Assembly: GCA_964562855.1 (NCBI GenBank)
Contig: CAZLVB010000003.1
Span: 1-56,604 of the forward strand
Direction: 5' to 3'
Origin: 2-12-FULL-41-17 sp964562855
GTDB lineage: Bacteria > Patescibacteriota > Microgenomatia > Curtissbacterales > GWA2-41-24
Length of the DNA: 56,604 nucleotides
This document shows positions 7,049 through 15,808 of the stretch, piece by piece (the first letter of the stretch is position 1; the number at the start of each line of letters is the position of its first letter). A program made the position numbers and the translations under genes. The notes beneath the pieces are model-generated. The model searched no databases and had not been told where the DNA came from. It saw nothing but the letters and a program-made list of their open reading frames with translations.

Positions 7049-8044
7049 GTGAAGGTACTTTCGGATCTTGATGTTGCCGGCAAGCGGGTTTTTTTGAGGG
7101 CGGATTTGGATGTTCCACTTGAGGTGAACGCTTCGGAAACTGCAACTCGGCTTAAAAATCTTAGGGAAACTGTTGAATACTTACTCGCCGCAGGTTGCGA
7201 AATAGTTATAGCGGGCCATATAGACAGGCCTCAAAGGCCCGATCCAAGGTTTTCGACAAAAATTTTGTTGCCGCATATTGAGAAAATTCTTGAAAAAACA
7301 ATTGTTTTTCAAGGGGATTTTGAAAAAAGCGGTGATGGTTTAATTGTGCTTCTGGAAAATCTGCGATTTTGGCCCGGGGAAGTGGAAAATGATCTGGAAT
7401 TTGCTAAAAAGCTGGCAAATTTAGCTGAAGTCTATATTAATGAAGCGTTCGGAAATTCTCACAGAAATCATGCCTCGATGGTTGCTTTACCTTCGCTTTT
7501 GCCTCATGCTGCCGGTTTGCATTTACAAAAAGAGGTTGAAACCCTAACTAATCTTTTGAATAATCCCCAGAGGCCATTAATCGCCGTTGTGGGCGGCGCA
7601 AAAGTGGAAACAAAGGTTCCGGTTATTGAAAACTTGGCAAAAGTAGCAGATTTGGTTTTGGTCGGAGGGGAATTGCCGCTTGAGATTGCCAAAAGCGGTC
7701 AGAAATTTGCCGAAAATGTTATTGTCGGTAAGCTCACCGAAGATACCAACGAGCTTTCAGAGGAGTCGACTAAACAATTTATTGAGAAGATAAAAGGTGC
7801 AAAAACTATTGTTTGGAACGGGCCGGTTGGTTACTTCGAAAAAGGATTCGAGAAGGCTACCTTGGCTATTGCCAACGCCATTTTAGAAGGTGGCGCTTAC
7901 AGCGTGGTCGGCGGCGGCGATACAACCCAATTTTTGGCAAATCATCAGCTTTTAAATCGATTCTCCTTTGTTTCGGCAGGAGGAGGAGCGATGCTGGAGT
8001 TTTTGGCTGGCCGCGAGCTGCCGGCCTTGAAAGCGCTGGAATGA
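7049..8044 (+). CDS. pgk: Phosphoglycerate kinase, compact form
   Basis: It transfers phosphate between 1,3-bisphosphoglycerate and ADP in glycolysis. Visible signatures: LRADLDVPL at the N-terminus, HIDRP, VLLENLRFWPGE, INEAFGNSHRNHASM, AVVGGAKVETKVPVIENL, IVWNGPVGYFE, SVVGGGDTTQFL and SAGGGAMLEFL. At 331 aa it is clearly shorter than usual (about 390-400). The missing part lies between LVGGELPLEIAK and the IVWNGP motif in the C-terminal nucleotide-binding domain. The start is GTG, with a promoter 7 nt upstream. It heads a run of pgk, a P-type ATPase (5 nt apart) and gap (4-nt overlap). Confidence 0.9.
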   Translation: MKVLSDLDVAGKRVFLRADLDVPLEVNASETATRLKNLRETVEYLLAAGCEIVIAGHIDRPQRPDPRFSTKILLPHIEKILEKTIVFQGDFEKSGDGLIVLLENLRFWPGEVENDLEFAKKLANLAEVYINEAFGNSHRNHASMVALPSLLPHAAGLHLQKEVETLTNLLNNPQRPLIAVVGGAKVETKVPVIENLAKVADLVLVGGELPLEIAKSGQKFAENVIVGKLTEDTNELSEESTKQFIEKIKGAKTIVWNGPVGYFEKGFEKATLAIANAILEGGAYSVVGGGDTTQFLANHQLLNRFSFVSAGGGAMLEFLAGRELPALKALE

Positions 8045-8049
8045 TCTAG

Positions 8050-10734
8050 ATGTCTGCTTATTACCAAAAAACTGCCCAAGAGGTAGTTAGTGAATTTTCG
8101 ACAAGTTTGGAAAAGGGCCTTTCTTCTTTTCAGGCCAAAGACAGGCTGGCGACATTCGGTCCCAACGAGATTGCCCAAAAGCGGACAGAAACAATTTTTG
8201 AAATTTTCTTGCGGCAGTTTAAGAGCCCCTTAATCTACATTCTTATTTTTGCGGCGGCTTTGGTTTTGGTCTTAGGCGGCACGATCGATGCTTTAGTGAT
8301 TCTGGCGGTCATTACCTTTAATTCTGTAATCGGAACCTTGCAGGAAGGCAAAGCGAGGAATTCTTTGGCAAGGCTAAAATCCTTAACAAAACATAGAGCA
8401 GTGGTTAGAAGAGGTGGTGAAGAGCTCTTGGTTTCGGCAGAAAGTCTTGTCAGCGGTGATATTTTACTTTTGCACGAAGGCGACCGGGTAGTGGCCGATG
8501 CCAGAATTGTTAAATGCGATGGGCTCAAAGTCAATGAGGCGATTTTGACAGGCGAATCGGAAGCGGTAGTTAAGATGGCAGACGTAATTTCGCGCAAAAA
8601 CCTGGTAGTTGGTGACCAGAAGAATATGGTTTTTGCCGGCACCAGTGTTGTTTCGGGCTCTGCCGAGTGTGTGGTAGTCGAAGTTGGCATCAATTCGCAG
8701 ATCGGAAAGATCTCCAAAGGACTTTTGGAAACGGCCGATGTGCCCCTGCCTCTTGCCAAGAAGATTGTGAAGCTGACCCATTTTATCGCGATTGGTACCT
8801 TCGTGATTGCGGTACTTACTTTTTTGGTTGGCATTTTGCGGGGTATCGAATTTGCCGAAATTCTAGGTGCCGTCATCGGTCTTGCGGTTTCGGTCGTGCC
8901 GGAAGGTCTGCCGGTTGCTGTTACCATCATTTTGGCCGGCGGAGTCTGGCGCATGGCCAAAGCGCACGCAATAATCAGGCAGATGGCGGCGGTTGAAGCG
9001 ATGGGGAATGCCGATACTCTTCTAGTTGATAAAACCGGAACTATAACTACCGGCAACATGAACATTACGAAAATCAGCTTTGGCGACGAACTTTTTAGTG
9101 TTTCGGGCACAGGCTACAGCCCAAAAGGGCAGATTGTTGATTTGGATCGATCTAAAAATCGGGAAAAAATCCTAAAAATGCTCGCTTTAACACGGCTTTC
9201 CCTCAACGCTGAAATTATTTTTGAGACAGGACAGGGGTGGCAGGCGAGGGGGGATTCGACCGAGGCGGCGATCGCCGCTTTAGCGGAGAGAGCAGGACTT
9301 TCGCGCGAAAAACTGGAAAAAATTTACAAAACAGATTTCGCCAGACCATTTGATCCAAAAAAAAGGTATATCGAGGGTGCGTTTTCCAAAGATGGGGAAA
9401 AATGGCATATATTTGTGGGTGCACCGGAATTTTTGAGTAAAAATCTGAAGATTAACCACGGACTATTGACAGATTACCATCAGCTTGCTTCCGAGGGTTT
9501 ACGGGTAATCGGTGTTTGTTTATACGGCCCGCGGGAGAAAAAATTCTTTGGCTGGATGCTTTTGGCTATAGAGGAGGAGATAAGACCCCAGGTGAGAAAT
9601 GCGGTTTTTGAGGCCAAAAAAGCAGGATTCAAAGTGGTTATGTTGACCGGAGATTTTCCGCAAACCGCGCAGGCGATTGCCCGAAAAGTAGGCATCTTCC
9701 AGGAAGGTGATACTGTGATTTCCGGTGAAGAAGTAGAGAAACTGGCCAAAGTAGAGCTTGAGGAGAAAATCGGAAAGGTAAGTGTTTTTGCCAGAATTAC
9801 GCCTGAGCACAAGCTTTCGATTGTCAATGCCTTTAAGGATACCGGTCATGTGTGTGCGATGACGGGGGACGGTGTCAACGACGCGCCTGCGCTGCAGGCT
9901 GCTCATCTGGGCATTGGTTTGGGTTCCGGCACGCAGGTTGCCAAGGATGCATCGGACATCGTTTTGGTTAATGATAATTTTGCGACAATTGTCAAAGCTA
10001 TTGCCGAAGGCAGATCGATTTATCTTTCTTTAAAAAAAGTCATCCTTTATTTATTTTCGACCAGTTTAGGCGAGGTAGCGGTGATTTTGGGGGCGGTGAT
10101 TTTGGGTTTACCCTTGCCTTTGGTTGCCGTTCAGATAATCTGGCTTAATTTTGTAACGGACGGGTTTTTCGTAGTGGCCCTTTCACAGGATCAACCCAGA
10201 CACAAACTGGTCTCAAAAGAAGATGTTGCCAGCGATAGTCTTCTTGACGGCTTGATGATTAAGAGAATGGTTGTTATGTCTTTTGCTATGTTTGTGGCGA
10301 CAATGCCTCTGTTTTTGTATTTTCTGGACCGGTATTCAATTTCGTACGCCAGAACGATGGCTTTAATCGTGCTTTCGGTAACCCAGTGGTTTAATGCTTT
10401 TAATGTGCGCTCGCGAACGCTGTCGGTATTTAAACGTAAGTTGGATAATAAATTTTTAGTGGCGGCATTTTTTGCCGTTTTAGTTCTGCAGTTTATAGTG
10501 GTAGAAACAAGCTTCGGTAACAGAATTATGCACACGGAGAATATTGCACTATCTCATTGGATCCTGGCTTTTTGCGCCTCGACATTGATTATCTGGGTGG
10601 AGGAGGCAAGGAAGATGCTAGTTAAATTTAAAGTTCACTTTTCGCAAGAAAACTCACTCAAAGCGAGCAATGGAAAGTTCAAAATTGCAAATCAAAATAC
10701 AAAACCGGATATGGTAAGCTTGAAATACAAATGA
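8050..10734 (+). CDS. P-type cation-transporting ATPase, probably Ca2+ (P2A type)
   Basis: This 894-aa membrane pump has LTGES (166-170, actuator), PEGLP in M4 (284-288), the phosphorylated Asp in DKTGTIT (327-333), and MTGDGVNDAPAL in the hinge. M5 has STSLGEVAVIL and M6 has WLNFVTDG. Glu in M5 and N--TD in M6 match the ion ligands of SERCA-type calcium pumps, so Ca2+ export is the best guess; Na+ or Mn2+ cannot be excluded. About ten membrane helices are present. The last 27 residues after the final helix are low-complexity and look repeat-derived. It lies between pgk and gap, and its TGA overlaps the gap ATG. Confidence 0.85.
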   Translation: MSAYYQKTAQEVVSEFSTSLEKGLSSFQAKDRLATFGPNEIAQKRTETIFEIFLRQFKSPLIYILIFAAALVLVLGGTIDALVILAVITFNSVIGTLQEGKARNSLARLKSLTKHRAVVRRGGEELLVSAESLVSGDILLLHEGDRVVADARIVKCDGLKVNEAILTGESEAVVKMADVISRKNLVVGDQKNMVFAGTSVVSGSAECVVVEVGINSQIGKISKGLLETADVPLPLAKKIVKLTHFIAIGTFVIAVLTFLVGILRGIEFAEILGAVIGLAVSVVPEGLPVAVTIILAGGVWRMAKAHAIIRQMAAVEAMGNADTLLVDKTGTITTGNMNITKISFGDELFSVSGTGYSPKGQIVDLDRSKNREKILKMLALTRLSLNAEIIFETGQGWQARGDSTEAAIAALAERAGLSREKLEKIYKTDFARPFDPKKRYIEGAFSKDGEKWHIFVGAPEFLSKNLKINHGLLTDYHQLASEGLRVIGVCLYGPREKKFFGWMLLAIEEEIRPQVRNAVFEAKKAGFKVVMLTGDFPQTAQAIARKVGIFQEGDTVISGEEVEKLAKVELEEKIGKVSVFARITPEHKLSIVNAFKDTGHVCAMTGDGVNDAPALQAAHLGIGLGSGTQVAKDASDIVLVNDNFATIVKAIAEGRSIYLSLKKVILYLFSTSLGEVAVILGAVILGLPLPLVAVQIIWLNFVTDGFFVVALSQDQPRHKLVSKEDVASDSLLDGLMIKRMVVMSFAMFVATMPLFLYFLDRYSISYARTMALIVLSVTQWFNAFNVRSRTLSVFKRKLDNKFLVAAFFAVLVLQFIVVETSFGNRIMHTENIALSHWILAFCASTLIIWVEEARKMLVKFKVHFSQENSLKASNGKFKIANQNTKPDMVSLKYK

Positions 10735-11792
10735 TAAAAGTCGCCGTAAACGGATTTGGCAGAATTGGCAGAAGTGCTTTTAAGGTTTGGTTTGACAAGC
10801 ACAAAGACGCCTTGCAGATTGTAGCTATAAACGATCTTGTGGATGCTGAGACGCTTGCACATCTGCTGAAATTTGACAGCGTTTATGGGGTTTGGAATCG
10901 TCAGATAGCTGGTGAAAATCTAGTTGATGATGTTAAGAGTGCGACGGAAGGCCAAAAGGTAGGCAAGATCACGGTAGATAATGTAGAGGTTGCCACATAT
11001 GCGACTAAGGACCCCGCAAGCCTTCCCTGGAAAGATTTAAATATCGATGTAGTCATTGAATCTACAGGCAGATTTACCGCGTCAAACGCGGCTGCCGGCC
11101 ATATTAAGGCCGGCGCCAAAAAGGTCGTAATCTCTGCGCCTGGCAAGGAAACACCGACATATCTTTTAGGCGTTAACGAGGCCGATTACAAGGGCGAGGA
11201 GGTAATTAACAATGCTTCCTGTACCACCAATTGCATTGCGCCTGTTGCCAAAATCATGAATGAAGCATTTGGCATTAAAAAGGCGATGATGACGACAATC
11301 CATGCGGTTACTGCCGAGCAGAATTTGGTGGATGGACCGCCGCCGGGGGGAAAAGTAAATGATTTAAGAAGGGCGCGCTCTGCTTACGTCAATATTATTC
11401 CGACAACATCAGGAGCATCTATTTCGACAACAGAAGCGATTCCGGAACTCAGGGGCAAGTTTGACGGAGTGGCCCTAAGAGTACCGGTGATTTGCGGTTC
11501 TATTTCCGATTTTACTTTTCTTTTGGAAAAATCAGTAATCGTCGAAGATGTAAATGAAGCCCTGACGAAGGCAGCTGATACAGAAAGTTATAAAGGGATA
11601 CTTTCTGTCAGTAAAGACCCGTTAGTATCAAGCGATATTATCGGCAGAAGTGAGTCGGCAATTGTTGATTTGTCGCTGACGCAGGTCGTTGATAGTGACA
11701 TGGTAAAGGTCTTTGCCTGGTACGATAACGAGTTCGGATACTCAAATCGCCTTGTTGAACAAGTTATCCAGGTTGGATCTCATGTTGGCTAA
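10731..11792 (+). CDS. gap: Glyceraldehyde-3-phosphate dehydrogenase, type I
   Basis: It oxidises glyceraldehyde-3-phosphate with NAD and phosphate. VAVNGFGRIGRSAFK opens the Rossmann fold, Asp35 in AINDL favours NAD, the catalytic Cys164 is in NASCTTNCIAP, and the partner His191 is in TTIHAVTAEQ. PTTSGAS and WYDNEFGYSNRLVEQV follow. The full length (353 aa) is somewhat above the usual 330-340. It is translationally coupled to the ATPase by an ATGA overlap. A diverged second gap tail lies 76 nt downstream. Confidence 0.95.
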   Translation: MIKVAVNGFGRIGRSAFKVWFDKHKDALQIVAINDLVDAETLAHLLKFDSVYGVWNRQIAGENLVDDVKSATEGQKVGKITVDNVEVATYATKDPASLPWKDLNIDVVIESTGRFTASNAAAGHIKAGAKKVVISAPGKETPTYLLGVNEADYKGEEVINNASCTTNCIAPVAKIMNEAFGIKKAMMTTIHAVTAEQNLVDGPPPGGKVNDLRRARSAYVNIIPTTSGASISTTEAIPELRGKFDGVALRVPVICGSISDFTFLLEKSVIVEDVNEALTKAADTESYKGILSVSKDPLVSSDIIGRSESAIVDLSLTQVVDSDMVKVFAWYDNEFGYSNRLVEQVIQVGSHVG

Positions 11793-11868
11793 CTTGCGAG
11801 TATCCGTATTCGTTGCGTAGTATCCGCTTATTACACAGATCGTTGTCGTGTAATTGCTCCTACTACTA

Positions 11869-11937
11869 AATGAGTGGGGTTATGCCAACAGACTTATAGA
11901 ACAAGCAATTCAAGTCGGTAAATCAATTTCTTCTTGA
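11869..11937 (+). pseudogene. Orphan 3' tail of a second gap gene
   Basis: It reads NEWGYANRLIEQAIQVGKS and a short tail to TGA. The end of the intact gene is NEFGYSNRLVEQVIQVGSHVG. The match is in frame and anchored on the conserved NE-GY-NRL motif, while the DNA is clearly diverged. It ends only 4 nt before the toxin-antitoxin promoter. Confidence 0.85.
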
Positions 11938-11940
11938 CTC

Positions 11941-11969
11941 TTTACAAACGCGCCAGAATTCTGTACAAT
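11941..11969 (+). promoter_or_regulatory. Promoter of the toxin-antitoxin pair
   Basis: TTTACA (11941-11946), 17-nt spacer, TACAAT (11964-11969). AGAGGTGAT (11976-11984) is a good Shine-Dalgarno site just before ATG 11987. Unlike most genes here, this one has a leader and a ribosome binding site, in keeping with a mobile origin. Confidence 0.65.
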
Positions 11970-11986
11970 CTCAAAAGAGGTGATCT

Positions 11987-12286
11987 ATGATCAAAACATT
12001 ACCTATTACTAAAGCAAGAAATGAACTGCCGGATCTGGTTGATCGTGCCGACAAACGGCTTGATGAGTACATAATTACCGTAAATGGCGTACCTAAAGCA
12101 GTCTTAATGTCGGCTGATCAATATGAGTCTTGGAAGGAAACAGACGAAATTTTATCTGATTCCGAAATAATGAAGGGAATCCGTGAGGGCGAAGAAGATG
12201 TTAAAAAGGGTAGAGTTTATGACTGGGAAGAGGTAAAACGCGAACTGAAATTAAATGTACAGGGTAAAACTCACCGCGCGCGCTAA
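11987..12286 (+). CDS. Phd/YefM-family antitoxin
   Basis: This 99-aa protein has the Phd/YefM N-terminal fold: LPITKARNELPDLVDRADKR, then YIITVNGVPKAVLMSADQYESW. The fold binds operator DNA. The acidic C-terminal part is the usual toxin-wrapping segment. Its end overlaps the RelE-type toxin gene by 32 nt, the classic layout with antitoxin first. The pair is expected to repress itself. It sits directly after an orphan gap tail. Confidence 0.85.
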   Translation: MIKTLPITKARNELPDLVDRADKRLDEYIITVNGVPKAVLMSADQYESWKETDEILSDSEIMKGIREGEEDVKKGRVYDWEEVKRELKLNVQGKTHRAR

Positions 12287-12509
12287 ACGGGGCCTCAAAA
12301 ATCTACCTAAGTCCTACAAAGAAGCAGTAACTCTTGTGATTGATGAACTAAAAGAACAGCCGACTTTTGGGAAGCCTCTTGGCCGAGAGTTAACAGGCAA
12401 ATTTAGTATCAGAATTGGCGTTTATAGAATAGTCTACAAGATTGATAGAGTGAATGATATCGTTTTGGTTTTAAACGTCGACCACAGATCAAAAGTTTAC
12501 AATGATTGA
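12255..12509 (+). CDS. RelE/ParE-superfamily toxin
   Basis: This 84-aa protein matches the RelE fold: YRVKLTARAKRGLKNLP, a helical middle with FGKPLGRELTGKFSIRIG, and VYRIVYKIDRVNDIVLVLNV then DHRSKVY. RelE toxins cleave mRNA in the ribosome A site; ParE relatives attack gyrase. The basic residues (R412-type Arg/Lys in KFSIRIGVYRIVY and the C-terminal HRSKVY) favour RelE-like activity, but this is inference. It is translated from inside the antitoxin gene. Confidence 0.85.
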   Translation: MYRVKLTARAKRGLKNLPKSYKEAVTLVIDELKEQPTFGKPLGRELTGKFSIRIGVYRIVYKIDRVNDIVLVLNVDHRSKVYND

Positions 12510-12535
12510 CAATTCTTTCTAATTCCCTATACGAT
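12506..12535 (+). promoter_or_regulatory. Promoter of the secreted protein gene, leaderless spacing
   Basis: TTGACA (12506-12511), 18-nt spacer, TACGAT (12530-12535), then seven bases to ATG 12543. The -35 box overlaps the toxin stop codon region. No Shine-Dalgarno site. Confidence 0.6.
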
Positions 12536-12542
12536 TAAGTTA

Positions 12543-15233
12543 ATGCCCGCTCAGCCTGCAAAACGGCGGCACATTTCCGCCGGTGAAATTATTGAAGAAC
12601 TTGAACCCCACGAAAAAGCTATCAAATTTGGGATTATAGTTTCTGCATTTTTGTTTGTTTGGTTTAGCGTAGTCTATTCTTCGACTGTTTCTGCCACACA
12701 TTTGGGGAATTTTACCAGTACAAATATAGGAACTGGTAATGGGTGGACTACTCAACTCAGCGATGGGAATTATGATGTGAATGGAGCCGGTACTTCAACG
12801 TGCGAAATTTGGTGGAGTTCTGACTGTTTCACTTACTATTGGCGAAATGCGCCAACCGGTGATTTTGAGATGACTACCAAGATCGATTCTCTGACTAACA
12901 CGGATCCATGGGCCAAAGCGGGGATTATGATCAGAGCTTCAATTGCTGCCAACAGCACTTATCTTTTTATTTTTACGACGCCCGGTTTTAATGGTGTCTA
13001 TCTGCAGGGCAGGAACGGCACCGGTCAAAACAGTTTTAATGGGGGGTCGGTTGGTCTTACTGCTTTCCCGAAATACTTAAGGCTTAAGCGAGCAGGGGGA
13101 GTCTTGACCGCATATGCAAGTTCTAATGGAGTTACTTTTACGAAAGTTGGTGGAGATTCGACAACGCCTCTTGGTTCCTCGCCTCTTTTAGGGCTGGCAG
13201 TTACCAGTCATAAAGGCGGAGTTTATGCGACTGGCCAATTTAGAAGTGTATCTTTGACGACTAGCGGGTCAGAACCATTTGTGCCTGTACCTGTCGGTGT
13301 TCCAAACGAGTCAATCTCTCCTTGGACTGCCGTTGATATAGGTAATCCGCTTGCAGGAGGCCAGGACGGCATAAATACAAATAGCTTCGACCTTTATGGT
13401 GACGGCTCGGATATTTGGGGGACTTCCGATTCGTTCCGCTATGCTCATCAATCTAGATCGGGTGATTTGCAGCTTACCGCCAAGGTTGAATCACTTGATA
13501 ACACTGATCCCTGGGCGAAAGGGGGATTGATGATCAGGTCGACTATGGCGACAAACAGTCCGTACTTTTTTGTTTTTGTCACGCCGGGAAATGGCGTAGC
13601 CGTCCAATACAGAGGTGCTTTTGGGTCTTATTCCGGGCATCATGCACAAACTTCAGGCAATCAGATTCCCAAATGGCTAAGGATTACTAAATACAACAAT
13701 TCCTATAGAGCCTACATTAGTGATGACGGACAAAACTTCAGCCCTTTAGGTAAACCGGTCCTTTTTCCGATGAATAGCAATTACTTGGCAGGAGTGGCAG
13801 TGACCAGCCATAAAAGCGGAACTTTAAACAGGGCGGCTTTTCGAAATATAGCTTTAAGCAATCCACCTTCGGCTCTCAATCCTTCTGTAGAATTCAACGT
13901 CGATTATTATACATACACTGGGCCCGGGGGTAATGCAGGTACTGGGATTGGTTGGGCTGCCAACGCCTTTGATTGCTGGGCAGAATCTAGTCCCGACACT
14001 AATTTGTGGAGTGGTTATAGACCAGATGTTGGTGCCACTGTGGTTTACCCAACTAGTGCTTCTAACTTCCGTATAACTTGCTATGGGGGTACTCAGCAAG
14101 TGAGTACAACTAGAGATACCAACATTAAGCCCATCTGCGGCGGTGGCTCAAGTGACGGACTCAAAAACGGAGAACTTTATCAGGGAAGCGGGCCGGAAAA
14201 GTGGGTTATTCAAAACTGCCAGAAACGGCATATTGTCAGCCCGGAAGTTTTCCAAAACATCTGTATGTATGACGCAAGTAAAGTCAAGCCGACTCAGGAT
14301 AGGTATCTAAACGTAATCGCAACAGGCAGTTCGGTAAGTTCCGGCCCTTGTCCTTCGGCACCACAAGTACAACCAGGTGGGGTTAAATTAAAAGTTCCGG
14401 AAGTTAACAGCGACGGGTCGGGTGCGTTCACAAAAGGCTTTCTTGAAGGCGCAGAGGTGCAACTGTTTAAATCAAACGGCACTTTCGTTGAAAAGAAGAC
14501 AACCGGAAGCGATAAAACCGTAGAATTTAAAAATCTAGCTCCGGGGACTTACAAGCTTTATGCAAAAAAATCCGGTTATAAAGGGGCTTGGAGGCAAAAC
14601 GGATCCGGAACCGGATTTGGCTGTGTTAGTGGAGCTCAGCCGGTTCTGGGGTCGGCTGCTTCCATAGACCAAAGCGGAACCAATTGGGCATATGACGGCA
14701 ATGTTAATATTGCCGGAGGGGGCATAACGCTGTGTCGGGATCTTGGCCTGGCGCAAATTCCGCAAGCCGTGCCTGGTCCGGTAACCGGTGATCCGGGCAA
14801 GGATGCGATAATGAATTATATTAAAGATTACGTGGGCGGCTGGAATGTGAGAAGAACAATAGGCGGTTATGATTTGAATTTCGGCAGATTTTTGTGGGGA
14901 TTGGCAGGGTGCGAAAGCGTTTGGTATCCACTTGCCTATAACTCAGGTTATTATAAAGAGAAGGGACTTTATCAATATCAGGCGCAAAATATTGCTGGTT
15001 ACCCGAATTCTCTTTATGATATCTGGGGATCGACAGTAAGTGAAGCCAGATCAAGAGGCGCAAATGTGGGAGATGATATATGGAATTATCAACATCAAGT
15101 TCAGGTGACGGCTTGGAAGGTGAGTCACGGCGGTGGAGATACTCCGCAAGCATGGAGCTGTTGGAATGGGTGGTTTTCTGGAGGAAGGAACTGGACTTGG
15201 TTTACAGACGAGTGGCCGGATCCTAATTTTTAA
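12543..15233 (+). CDS. Large secreted protein with two beta-sandwich repeats and a transglycosylase-like C-terminus
   Basis: 896 aa. One membrane helix (about 27-50) follows a short cytosolic tail. Two homologous domains follow (about 57-240 and 260-440), each with the pattern LTNTDPWAKAGIMIRAS / LDNTDPWAKGGLMIRST, resembling DUF1349/LamG-like concanavalin folds that often bind sugars. At about 615-690 is a carboxypeptidase-regulatory/SpaA-like beta domain (FKNLAPGTYKLYAKKSGY). The last 130 residues resemble lytic transglycosylases: GCESVWYP with likely catalytic Glu791, then GLYQYQAQN. It may act on the cell wall of this cell or of a host. The next gene starts 9 nt after the stop. Confidence 0.7.
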   Translation: MPAQPAKRRHISAGEIIEELEPHEKAIKFGIIVSAFLFVWFSVVYSSTVSATHLGNFTSTNIGTGNGWTTQLSDGNYDVNGAGTSTCEIWWSSDCFTYYWRNAPTGDFEMTTKIDSLTNTDPWAKAGIMIRASIAANSTYLFIFTTPGFNGVYLQGRNGTGQNSFNGGSVGLTAFPKYLRLKRAGGVLTAYASSNGVTFTKVGGDSTTPLGSSPLLGLAVTSHKGGVYATGQFRSVSLTTSGSEPFVPVPVGVPNESISPWTAVDIGNPLAGGQDGINTNSFDLYGDGSDIWGTSDSFRYAHQSRSGDLQLTAKVESLDNTDPWAKGGLMIRSTMATNSPYFFVFVTPGNGVAVQYRGAFGSYSGHHAQTSGNQIPKWLRITKYNNSYRAYISDDGQNFSPLGKPVLFPMNSNYLAGVAVTSHKSGTLNRAAFRNIALSNPPSALNPSVEFNVDYYTYTGPGGNAGTGIGWAANAFDCWAESSPDTNLWSGYRPDVGATVVYPTSASNFRITCYGGTQQVSTTRDTNIKPICGGGSSDGLKNGELYQGSGPEKWVIQNCQKRHIVSPEVFQNICMYDASKVKPTQDRYLNVIATGSSVSSGPCPSAPQVQPGGVKLKVPEVNSDGSGAFTKGFLEGAEVQLFKSNGTFVEKKTTGSDKTVEFKNLAPGTYKLYAKKSGYKGAWRQNGSGTGFGCVSGAQPVLGSAASIDQSGTNWAYDGNVNIAGGGITLCRDLGLAQIPQAVPGPVTGDPGKDAIMNYIKDYVGGWNVRRTIGGYDLNFGRFLWGLAGCESVWYPLAYNSGYYKEKGLYQYQAQNIAGYPNSLYDIWGSTVSEARSRGANVGDDIWNYQHQVQVTAWKVSHGGGDTPQAWSCWNGWFSGGRNWTWFTDEWPDPNF

Positions 15234-15242
15234 AACAAAACG

Positions 15243-15653
15243 ATGTTTCTAACTTTGATTGCCACAGCTATAACACTTTTAATAACGACATTTTTTCTGA
15301 TTGAAACCCAGGCGGATATTCAGAAACAGCGCGGGGTGACTGAAGTTCCTAAAATTACCCAGAAAGCCAATGTCAGCGATGAAATTTTGGTTGACAATGC
15401 AGATTTCTCGATAACACGTCTAAAATCCACTGGCCATTTTATTGTTGTTATTAAGCATGACCCGTATAAAGAGATAAAATTGCAAGCGGAAGAATGGTTT
15501 GACGTTAATTATCCTGATAGCGATATCTGCGAGCTTAGCATATCTTTTGTGCCGGCAAAAGAAGTAACTGGAAATTTAAATGCTCAGGATGCCGTTGTTG
15601 AGGGCTGCACAGCTCCAAGAAGACCTACACCGGACGAGTTGAAAGCAAGGTAA
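15243..15653 (+). CDS. Small anchored hypothetical protein (136 aa)
   Basis: No family recognised. An N-terminal helix (MFLTLIATAITLLITTFFLI) anchors a soluble domain of about 110 residues outside the membrane. The domain has two Cys (SDICELSIS and EGCTAP) that could pair. The 9-nt gap from the large secreted protein suggests an operon and possibly a partner role. The 3' end runs into a structured repeat element. Confidence 0.6.
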   Translation: MFLTLIATAITLLITTFFLIETQADIQKQRGVTEVPKITQKANVSDEILVDNADFSITRLKSTGHFIVVIKHDPYKEIKLQAEEWFDVNYPDSDICELSISFVPAKEVTGNLNAQDAVVEGCTAPRRPTPDELKAR

Positions 15654-15654
15654 T

Positions 15655-15808
15655 TATATTCGCTCGCAGAATACCCCGCCAAAAATTGAATATTTGGGCG
15701 GGGATGAATGCGAGAGAGCGAATACATACTTCCGAGGGCTGGAGCATCTGCTTGCTCATGTAAACTTGAAAGACAACACCGAGACCTTTCAGGCCTCGGA
15801 AGTTTATC
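15655..15808. mobile_element. Two-hairpin structured element, copy B
   Basis: Copy B of an element found again at 39221-39381. Left end TATTCGCTCGCAGAA. Hairpin 1 is CCCCGCC/GGCGGGG (15674-15703). Then comes a conserved ATGAATGC...ACATACTTCCGA block (15704-15735), a variable part, TAAACTTGAAAGACAA, hairpin 2 CCGAG/CTCGG (15779-15799), and GGAAGTTTAT. The hairpins differ in sequence from copy A but keep pairing. The right end supplies the stop codon of the 465-aa gene. No ORF is supported. It could be a MITE-like element or a structured RNA. Confidence 0.6.

Noticed and set aside
8235..9110. A 291-codon open frame antisense to the P-type ATPase
   Set aside because: The sense strand has all P-type ATPase motifs; the antisense protein is Ser/Thr/Ala-rich with no family signature, as expected from the complement of a coding region.
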